Shown in pieces: positions 1 through 5,640 of a stretch of 35,635 nucleotides of DNA. The stretch lies in IMG/VR virus record IMGVR_UViG_3300044993_000064, positions 1 through 35,635 of that record, one strand, 5' to 3'. A model generated the notes under the pieces. That model made no database searches. It was given only the letters and a program-made list of their open reading frames with translations, and was not told the DNA's origin. Both the position numbers and the translations under genes were made by a program. The DNA comes from a virus. Position 1 is the first letter of the stretch, and the number at the start of each line of letters is the position of its first letter.

Positions 1-375
1 GACTGTGCGGAGCGGGTTGCGCACCTGCTCACGGACAAGCGCATCAGCAGGGCGTTGCGCGTGGCGAGGCGGCACGCCATGGGGCAGGCGACGGACAAGG
101 AATTGGCAGCCGCAAGGGCCGCCGCAAGGGCCGCCGCATGGGCCGCCGTAAGGGCCGCCGCATGGGCCGCAGCAAGGGACGCCGCAAGGGCCGCAGCAAT
201 GGCTGCCGCAATGGCTGCCGCAGGCGCAGCAAGGGACGCCGCAATGGCTGCCGCAATGGCTGCCGCAGGCGCAGCAAGGGACGCCGCAAAGGCCGCCGAA
301 GAGGCATGGCAAACGGCCCGCCTGCGCAAGCTACTCACTGACGGCGCATGGTCGCCGGTGGAGGGGCAGGTATGA
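1..375 (+). CDS. Ala-rich Imm-5-like phage protein, 5' end cut by window
   Basis: The frame is open from base 1, so the gene starts left of the window; the ATG at 55 is internal. The first visible residues are DCAERVAHLL, followed about 25 residues later by an Ala-rich tail. This order (DCAERV near the start, then long AAARAA runs) is what I know from small proteins annotated as putative immunity (Imm-5-like) domains in phages and bacterial toxin loci. The tail is about 70 residues of Ala broken by Arg, Trp, Met and Gly, probably one long helix, and is encoded by short tandem repeats including an exact 45-bp duplication. The stop overlaps the next start (ATGA). The family link is by pattern only; a role in immunity inside a phage is unproven. 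Confidence 0.6.
   Translation, partial: DCAERVAHLLTDKRISRALRVARRHAMGQATDKELAAARAAARAAAWAAVRAAAWAAARDAARAAAMAAAMAAAGAARDAAMAAAMAAAGAARDAAKAAEEAWQTARLRKLLTDGAWSPVEGQV
196..285 (+). repeat. Exact 45-bp tandem duplication in Ala-rich coding tail
   Basis: Bases 196-240 and 241-285 are identical. Each unit encodes AMAAAMAAAGAARDA. The surrounding 110-300 region is built of shorter GCAAGGGCC/GCAATGGCT-type units, which leaves several other frames open here on both strands; I treat those as by-products of low complexity. Confidence 0.9.
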
Positions 376-671
376 CAAAGCGCAAGAAAATGACGCACGT
401 TGCGCGTGCTGCGGGAAGTGGCGAAGGGGGAGAAGTGAGAGACGCAATCAAACGACTGCGCCAAGCCTCGCAGAACGAGCATACGACGGTTGCTCTCGCA
501 GACGCGCTGCGCTGGAGGGATGCCGAACTCAAAGCTCTCCGCACCCGCGTGAAGGAGTTGCAGCGCGAGAACAGCGACCTGCAATGGCGCATCGCCCGAC
601 TGGCGCAAACCGCAGAGGACTTGTATCACCAAGTCGATGAGTGGAAGCGAGCGGCGAAGGGGGAGAAATGA
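372..671 (+). CDS. Small coiled-coil phage protein (paralogue of next gene)
   Basis: I chose the ATG at 372 because it overlaps the preceding stop as ATGA and has GAGGGG upstream; an in-frame ATG at 348 would add eight residues. The 99-residue product begins MTKRKKMTHV and has a charged heptad-rich stretch (LRTRVKELQRENSDLQWRIARL) typical of a coiled coil. Its last third, AQTAEDLxHxVDEWKRAAKG, is repeated almost exactly in the next gene. No enzyme motif is visible. Small coiled-coil proteins of this kind occur in early regions of many phages without known function. Confidence 0.75.
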   Translation: MTKRKKMTHVARAAGSGEGGEVRDAIKRLRQASQNEHTTVALADALRWRDAELKALRTRVKELQRENSDLQWRIARLAQTAEDLYHQVDEWKRAAKGEK

Positions 672-886
672 CCAAACCAAAGGTCTATTTGAAAGATGTC
701 GTACGCGTGCAAAAAGACATCATCGAGCGCAAGGACTCCGAGATCGACAAACTGCTCGACCGCATCTTGGAGTTGTCGCGCGAGAACACCAACTTGCGAT
801 GGCGCATCACCGAACTGGCACAGACCGCAGAGGACTTGCGCCACGAAGTCGATGAGTGGAAGCGAGCGGCGAAGGGGAAGAAATGA
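668..886 (+). CDS. Small coiled-coil phage protein (paralogue of preceding gene)
   Basis: The start at 668 overlaps the previous stop (ATGA) with GGGGGAG just upstream; an in-frame ATG at 641 lies inside the preceding gene and is less likely. The 72-residue product is a single predicted coiled coil (KDSEIDKLLDRILEL, then RENTNLRWRITEL). Its C-terminal 22 residues differ from those of the upstream gene at only a few places, and the DNA identity runs through the stop codon into the ribosome-binding site and start of the following gene. This is a tandem gene duplication. Function is unknown. Confidence 0.75.
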   Translation: MTKPKVYLKDVVRVQKDIIERKDSEIDKLLDRILELSRENTNLRWRITELAQTAEDLRHEVDEWKRAAKGKK

Positions 887-1260
887 GCACTTGGCAGTGT
901 CCAGACTGTGGCAGCATCGGCACTCCGTATGTAGCGGAGATTGATGCTTTGCGCGCCCGCGTGGCCGAGCTGGAGCGCGAGAACGAAAACCTCAGACAAA
1001 TCCCGTGCTGGGTCGAATCGGAGGACGGCAATCCCGGCTGGGGCAAGACGGCGGACGCGGTCGAAATGCTGGGCAAGGCATACGCGCGGATTGAGAAGCT
1101 GAAGAAGATTGAGACGGCCCTGCGCGATCTGGTGGACAACATCAGCACGCCGACGCTGGACGACCCGAGGCTCGATTACGTCGAGGTGCAGGTGGACCGA
1201 AAAGCGCTGGCGCAGGCACGGCTAGCTTTGGTTGAAAAACAAAAGGCAAAAACATCGTGA
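883..1260 (+). CDS. Small CxxC and coiled-coil phage protein
   Basis: The start at 883 overlaps the preceding stop (ATGA) and uses the duplicated GAAGGGGAAG leader. The 125-residue product opens with WQCPDCGS, one CxxC knuckle, followed by a coiled-coil stretch (IDALRARVAELERENENL), a second Cys in IPCW, and a second helical region around residues 60-85. Only one clear Cys pair is present, so a complete zinc ribbon is not shown unless two molecules share a metal. It is the third gene in the ATGA-coupled string and overlaps the nuclease gene that follows by 4 bp. Function unknown. Confidence 0.7.
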   Translation: MSTWQCPDCGSIGTPYVAEIDALRARVAELERENENLRQIPCWVESEDGNPGWGKTADAVEMLGKAYARIEKLKKIETALRDLVDNISTPTLDDPRLDYVEVQVDRKALAQARLALVEKQKAKTS

Positions 1261-1913
1261 AACCGTTTGCATGGTCGTACTCTGCACTCACGCGTTTTGA
1301 GAATTGCCCGAAGCAATACTGGCATCTCAACGTCGAGAAAGACTTCAAAGACTCTGATTCTGAGTTTGCTGCCGAAGGCAAACTGATCCATGACGCAATG
1401 TACAAGCGCGTGGTGAAGAACTTCCCTCTGCCCCTTGAGCTGCGTCCCTACGAACCGATCGCAGCAAAGTTTGCAGAAGCAAAGGGCGAGAAGCGTGGGG
1501 AAATGAAGCTTGCGCTTAACGAAGCATTGGAACCTGTAGACTTCTTTGCACACGATACGTGGGTGCGCGCTATCGTAGATCTTCTTGTTATAGACGGCGA
1601 CACCGCGATCATCGTCGATTGGAAAACTGGCAAGCCTAAAGATGACCCTACGCAGATGGCTCTCACCGCTGCCGTCCTATCGCGCTGGATGCCGGAGATC
1701 AAGTTCTTCAAGACTGCGTTTGTATTCGTGAAACATCGAAAAATTATCCTGCACGTGTTTCAGCTAGAAGATATGCCTGATATATGGGCAGGGTTCTACA
1801 CTCGAGTAAACAAAATGGTTGTAGCGCGGAAGACCGCCAGCTTCCCGGCGAAGCCTTCTGGCCTGTGCCGGTATTGCCCTGTTACTGACTGCGTACACAA
1901 CACGAAAGAGTAA
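1257..1913 (+). CDS. Cas4/RecB-like PD-(D/E)XK nuclease
   Basis: GTG start coupled to the preceding stop (GTGA). The 218-residue protein has the PD-(D/E)XK exonuclease core: D108 in RAIVDLL, then D121 and K123 in IIVDWKTGK, with a Gln-containing helix after it (DPTQMALTA). Cys17 (NCPKQYW) near the N terminus and Cys204, Cys207 and Cys212 (CRYCPVTDC) near the C terminus match the Cas4/AddB arrangement, where four cysteines hold an Fe-S cluster around the nuclease fold. Such phage enzymes act as DNA exonucleases in recombination or replication. The setting next to a VRR-NUC and a SNF2 helicase fits this. Length is normal for the family. The cluster itself is inferred. Confidence 0.85.
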   Translation: MKPFAWSYSALTRFENCPKQYWHLNVEKDFKDSDSEFAAEGKLIHDAMYKRVVKNFPLPLELRPYEPIAAKFAEAKGEKRGEMKLALNEALEPVDFFAHDTWVRAIVDLLVIDGDTAIIVDWKTGKPKDDPTQMALTAAVLSRWMPEIKFFKTAFVFVKHRKIILHVFQLEDMPDIWAGFYTRVNKMVVARKTASFPAKPSGLCRYCPVTDCVHNTKE

Positions 1914-1915
1914 GT

Positions 1916-2170
1916 GTGACGATGGGAGACTTGAACTTTTCTCAGCCGCCATCTATTGCCGTGCGCAGTGAGATAGCTATGTGGCGTCTCAACAAATCGC
2001 TAGGCAAAAAAGTCAGAAAAGTAGAAGTTGACTACAGTTTTGAGTACAACGAGCACATCATTAGGGTTTCGTTTTTTAACGGACATATACTTACTTGCCG
2101 CGAAAGCGAACTCGACAGTGACGAGTTTCGTGCGCAATGTTTGATGGTCTACGACTTGCTAGGACCGTGA
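1916..2170 (+). CDS. Hypothetical small phage protein
   Basis: 84 residues from a GTG at 1916; an ATG two codons on (1922) is an equal choice, as the GAAAGAG upstream (1904-1910) serves either. The sequence shows no motif I recognise. It has a basic middle (NKSLGKKVRKVEVDYSF) followed by a strand-rich half ending in VYDLLGP. It sits between two nuclease genes with gaps of 2 and 3 bases, so it is co-translated with them. The gapless placement is the main reason to believe it is real. Confidence 0.6.
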   Translation: MTMGDLNFSQPPSIAVRSEIAMWRLNKSLGKKVRKVEVDYSFEYNEHIIRVSFFNGHILTCRESELDSDEFRAQCLMVYDLLGP

Positions 2171-2173
2171 TTC

Positions 2174-2521
2174 GTGACACCTGAAGGCAAAGTCAAAGCT
2201 GCTGTGAAAAAACTACTCAAGCAGTACCCGAACGTGTACAGTCACTGGCCTGTGCAAACTGGGTACGGCGCGCCGACGCTCGATTGTGTAGGCTCTATTG
2301 CGTCGAGTCTTTATCCTGGGCTCGGTGTCTCTTTTGCCATTGAAACAAAAGCGCCCGGTCAGCACCCGACACCCCGGCAGGAGCTGACCATGCAGAACAT
2401 GCGCGCCGGTGGCGTTAAAGTGTTCGTGATCGGCGAGGCACAGGATGTAGCTGGGAATTTCACAGGCATGATTGAGTTGGAGCGATGGCTGGATCGACAC
2501 TGCACGCGCGCGTCTCGCTAA
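2174..2521 (+). CDS. VRR-NUC domain nuclease
   Basis: 115 residues from a GTG three bases after the preceding stop. It opens TPEGKVKAAVKKLL, the usual N-terminal helix of small phage VRR-NUC proteins. D37 in TLDCVG and E57 with K59 in AIETKAP give the PD-(D/E)XK signature, followed by PTPRQELTMQNMRAGGVKVFVI, the VRR-NUC helix-strand end. Known small VRR-NUC proteins of phages are stand-alone nucleases, some shown to cut Holliday-like or flap structures. Here the gene overlaps the SNF2 helicase gene by 37 bp, a common pairing that suggests joint action on DNA. Confidence 0.85.
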   Translation: MTPEGKVKAAVKKLLKQYPNVYSHWPVQTGYGAPTLDCVGSIASSLYPGLGVSFAIETKAPGQHPTPRQELTMQNMRAGGVKVFVIGEAQDVAGNFTGMIELERWLDRHCTRASR

Positions 2522-4035
2522 AGCACCGCATGTTTGGCGTGCCGAAAGACCTTCGGCTTGCCAACGTAGTACCCGAAGCAAAGACGGTGGACGGCATGAC
2601 TGTCGTCCCGCATTCGCTCGACACTACAAGGCTTGCGCGCAACCTTGGCTATAAAGTCGGCGCGCCGATTCAGTACTACTACGACTGGCGCAACAGCACC
2701 CCGTTCCGAACGCAGCGGATCACGGCGGGCATGTTGACGATGAACCGCCGCGCATTCGTGCTTTCGGAGATGGGCACCGGCAAAACGCGCGCTACGCTTT
2801 TTGCACTCGACTACTTGATGCTGGAAGGCGAGATTCGCTCGGCGTTGATCGTAGCTCCGTTGTCCACACTCTCGATGGTTTGGGATCGGGAAATCTTTGA
2901 ACACTTTCCGGACCTCAAGACACGTGTTTTGCACGGGTCTCGTGCCAAGCGCCTTGAGCTGTTGTCCGAGCCTGCAAACATCTACATCATCAACCATGAC
3001 GGCGTTGGTGTGCTGCGAGATGCGCTGATCGCGCGCAAAGATATTGACTGCGTTGTGATTGACGAGATCGCCGCATACCGTAACGCCACGACTGAGCGCT
3101 GGAAAGCCATGAACGCGATTCTTGGCGGGCGCAAGTACGTGTGGGGGCTGACAGGGTCCCCAACCCCCAACGCGCCAACAGACGCATACGGGCAGGTGAA
3201 GCTGCTCATGCCAAACAACGTGCCGCGACATTTCTCGCATTTCCAGAAAGCTACGATGCGCAAGGTGTCGCAATTCACGTGGGTGCCGCGCCCTGATGCC
3301 AACAACACTGTGTTCGACCTCATGCAACCTGCAGTGCGTTTCCGCCGTGATGAATGCGTCGAGCTGCCTCCTGTATCGTTCACGAGCAGGGAAGTCCAGT
3401 TTTCGCGTCAACAGGAGGATACGTACACACGACTGATGAAATTGCTGCGACTGCGTTTTGCAGAGGGGGAGGTGACTGCCGCCAATGAGGGCGTGCTTTT
3501 CTCGAAGCTGCTGCAGATTTCGTCCGGGTGGGTCTATACATCCACTGGCGATGTGGTAGACCTCAATCCTACTCATCGACTGGCAGAGTTGGAGAGCATC
3601 CTCGATGAGTCGATTTCCAAAGTCATTGTGTTTGTCGATTTTGTGCACGCGGCTGAGAAAGTGTTTCAGCATTTGCTTGCCAAGAAGTACTCAGTCGGCT
3701 TTGTAACAGGCGAAACCCCTAAATCTCAGCGCGACATTGTTTTCAGAGATTTTCAGCACAGCGATTCTCCAAAGGTTATTGTTGCGCATCCCAAATGTAT
3801 GAGTCACGGTCTTACACTGACCGCAGCTTCTACAATTGTGTGGTATACGCCTACGACAAGTCTCGAGACTTACGAGCAAGCGTGTGCGCGAATCACACGA
3901 CCGGGGCAAAATAATAAACAGCTCATCGTACACTTGACAGGCTCTAAGATCGAGGCGAAGCTGTACAAGCGCCTGCAAGGCAAAGCGCAGTTGCAGGGGG
4001 CATTACTAGAAATGTTCGAGGAGGAATCACAATGA
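2485..4035 (+). CDS. SNF2-type superfamily II DNA helicase
   Basis: The ATG at 2485 is preceded by TTGGAGCG and lies inside the 3' end of the VRR-NUC gene. The 516-residue product has the SF2/SNF2 motifs in order: Walker A GTGKT at 97-101 (motif I), APLSTL around 124-129 (Ia), DEIA at 193-196 (motif II, DExx), TGSP at 223-226 (III), and in the second RecA domain the motif VI-like ARITRPGQ with R469 and R472. There is no extra DNA-binding domain, so this is a minimal phage enzyme. It should be an ATP-driven DNA translocase or remodeller used in replication or recombination. It ends by overlapping the next gene as ATGA. Confidence 0.9.
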   Translation: MAGSTLHARVSLKHRMFGVPKDLRLANVVPEAKTVDGMTVVPHSLDTTRLARNLGYKVGAPIQYYYDWRNSTPFRTQRITAGMLTMNRRAFVLSEMGTGKTRATLFALDYLMLEGEIRSALIVAPLSTLSMVWDREIFEHFPDLKTRVLHGSRAKRLELLSEPANIYIINHDGVGVLRDALIARKDIDCVVIDEIAAYRNATTERWKAMNAILGGRKYVWGLTGSPTPNAPTDAYGQVKLLMPNNVPRHFSHFQKATMRKVSQFTWVPRPDANNTVFDLMQPAVRFRRDECVELPPVSFTSREVQFSRQQEDTYTRLMKLLRLRFAEGEVTAANEGVLFSKLLQISSGWVYTSTGDVVDLNPTHRLAELESILDESISKVIVFVDFVHAAEKVFQHLLAKKYSVGFVTGETPKSQRDIVFRDFQHSDSPKVIVAHPKCMSHGLTLTAASTIVWYTPTTSLETYEQACARITRPGQNNKQLIVHLTGSKIEAKLYKRLQGKAQLQGALLEMFEEESQ

Positions 4036-4421
4036 GCGGAACAACTCCCGCCGAAAAAATCGCGCAGTACATCCGCTTGCGCGATCACATAAAGGCGGCG
4101 CAAGACGAGTTCGAAGCAAGTTTGGAGCGCCCAAAAGCGGCGATGAAAAAACTCGAGGCGGAGCTACTGGAATTCCTGAATGCCAACGGTAGCGATAACC
4201 TTGCTGTGAAAGGTGTCGGCACGGTCTATCGTACCAACCGTACGAGCGCCAGTGTCGAAGACCCTGCCGCGTTCATGGCGTGGGTGCGCGAACACGAGAT
4301 GTGGGACGCGCTCGATATCAAAGCAAACAAAACGTTTATCGCTGAGCAGGCAGAAGCTGGTGACCTGCCGCCCGGTGTGAAGTTCTCAGTCACGCAAGCA
4401 ATCAACATTCGGAGGTCTTGA
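4032..4421 (+). CDS. Conserved phage protein of replication region
   Basis: 129 residues with a strong GAGGAGG site before the ATG. The N-terminal half is a helical, charged segment (EKIAQYIRLRDHIKAAQ), the middle has NLAVKGVGTVYRTNRTSASVED, and the end is PPGVKFSVTQAINIRRS. I recognise this layout (long helix, a short beta motif with a TxxRTS-like turn, PPGV...INIRRS end) as a family found next to helicase and SSB-like genes in many podo- and siphoviruses, usually left as hypothetical. No catalytic motif is seen. The stop overlaps the next start (TGATG). Confidence 0.7.
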   Translation: MSGTTPAEKIAQYIRLRDHIKAAQDEFEASLERPKAAMKKLEAELLEFLNANGSDNLAVKGVGTVYRTNRTSASVEDPAAFMAWVREHEMWDALDIKANKTFIAEQAEAGDLPPGVKFSVTQAINIRRS

Positions 4422-5554
4422 TGTCTGTCCCTGCCACAACTAGCAAAGTGCAGCTGCCTGCTGTTTTTGCCAAGCTCAATCCCCGCGAAGTCATCACCGA
4501 GATTACCGGTGGTGTGAATGCTGGGTTTCCGGTCATCTCGTTTCGCGGCAAGGTCTGGCGTGTTCGCAAGAGCGGCGAAGAGCATAATTACGTGAACGCG
4601 GATGGCGATGCGATGCCGTCTATTGAAGTGGTTCTCGTGCGTTCGAACCCGCATCTGTCGAAGCTGTACTACGAAAAGGGTTACGAAGAGGGCACGAATG
4701 AAGCTCCTCGGTGCTGGTCCGCTGACAGCATCAAGCCCGACGCAGCTGTGCCGAATCCAATTTCAAAGGCTTGTGCTGTTTGCCCAAAGAACCAGTGGGG
4801 CAGTGGTAAGCCGACGCCGAGCGGCGGCAAGACTCGTGCTTGCGCTGACTCGCGCCGCATCGCTGTAGCATTCCGGCATGAGCTGGAGGAGCGCGGCAGC
4901 GATGCCACGCTGTTCCTGTTGCGTATCCCTGCGGGGTCTCTGATGAGCCTCAAAGAGTACGCCGAGCGCACGCTCGCGCCGCGTGGGATCTATCCGTTCG
5001 CAACGGGTACGAAGATCGGTTTCGATGCTCAGGTGGCGCATCCGAAGCTCACGTTCCGGGCAACTACGTTGCTCGACGAAGATGAAGCCGCCGCTGTATT
5101 GGCTCTCCGCGAGAGCGAGATTGCGCACCGCATTCTTGCGGAGGCTGATGAGCTTGCGGCGGCGGGAACTACCGAAGAGGACGGCTCCGGAGCTACGGAC
5201 GCTGAAACCGATTCGACTCCCGCTGCCGCAAGTGCTCCGAAGAAAGCCAAGCCGCGCCCTGCTGACGAGGAAGAGATCGAGGACGCGCCCCCGCCGCCCA
5301 AGCCGAAGAAGGTCATGGTCGAGGAAGAGGCTGAGGAAGCGCCTCCGGCACCGAAGGCCAAGCCGAAGAAGGTCATGGTCGAGGAAGAGGCTGAGGAAGC
5401 GCCTCCGGCACCGAAGGCCAAGCCGAAGAAGGTCATGGTCGAGGAAGAGGCTGAGGAAGCGCCTCCGGCACCGAAGGCCAAACCGAAGAAGGCGACTGCT
5501 GCACCCGCTACGGACTCTGACTTCGATGCCATGCTGGACTCGATCTTGAAGTAA
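4421..5554 (+). CDS. Zinc-site phage protein with acidic repeat tail, possible ssDNA-binding protein
   Basis: I start at the ATG at 4421 (GGAGG at 4411-4415); a TTG at 4418 would add one residue. Residues 1-240 are a folded-looking domain with four cysteines (C98, C118, C121, C141; ACAVCP and TRACADS) that could hold zinc. Residues 250-377 are low complexity: Ala/Pro/Lys/Glu repeats KPKKVMVEEEAEEAPPAPKA in about three copies, then DSDFDAMLDSILK. An acidic, flexible tail ending in a short hydrophobic peptide is typical of phage ssDNA-binding proteins, and the place between helicase and primase fits, but I see no definite OB-fold signature. The call is therefore inference from architecture and context. 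Confidence 0.55.
   Translation: MSVPATTSKVQLPAVFAKLNPREVITEITGGVNAGFPVISFRGKVWRVRKSGEEHNYVNADGDAMPSIEVVLVRSNPHLSKLYYEKGYEEGTNEAPRCWSADSIKPDAAVPNPISKACAVCPKNQWGSGKPTPSGGKTRACADSRRIAVAFRHELEERGSDATLFLLRIPAGSLMSLKEYAERTLAPRGIYPFATGTKIGFDAQVAHPKLTFRATTLLDEDEAAAVLALRESEIAHRILAEADELAAAGTTEEDGSGATDAETDSTPAAASAPKKAKPRPADEEEIEDAPPPPKPKKVMVEEEAEEAPPAPKAKPKKVMVEEEAEEAPPAPKAKPKKVMVEEEAEEAPPAPKAKPKKATAAPATDSDFDAMLDSILK
5298..5492 (+). repeat. 60-bp tandem repeat, about 3.25 copies, in coding tail
   Basis: Bases 5341-5400 and 5401-5460 are identical; the matching 3' part of a unit precedes them (5298-5340) and the 5' part follows (5461-5492, one change at 5481-5483). Each unit encodes 20 residues of KPKKVMVEEEAEEAPPAPKA type. 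Being a multiple of three, copy-number change would keep the frame. Confidence 0.95.
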
Positions 5555-5559
5555 CTGCC

Positions 5560-5620
5560 GGAGGCCGCGCGGGACTGTCAGGCGAGGCCAACGAATTCTC
5601 CTCGCTACCGCGCGGTCTCC
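5560..5620 (+). promoter_or_regulatory. Nested inverted repeat upstream of primase-helicase gene
   Basis: Arms 5560-5572 (GGAGGCCGCGCGG) and 5608-5620 (CCGCGCGGTCTCC) pair over 13 bases with one mismatch (G-T as RNA). Inside them 5582-5587 (GCGAGG) pairs with 5600-5605 (CCTCGC) around a 12-base AT-richer loop. There is no T run after it, so it is not a classical intrinsic terminator. It fills most of the only gap in the + strand block (5555-5640). It could be an mRNA processing or attenuation structure, a protein-binding site, or part of an origin; the sequence does not decide. Confidence 0.6.
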
Positions 5621-5640
5621 GACCTCCGGGGGTTGACGGA

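Noticed and set aside
44-341. Other open frames over the Ala-rich region on both strands
   Set aside because: They are a consequence of short GC-rich repeats without stops; composition (Arg/Pro/Leu) is that of frame shadows.
2518-3672. 384-codon open frame antisense to the SNF2 helicase gene
   Set aside because: Composition is that of an antisense shadow and the + strand frame has all helicase motifs.
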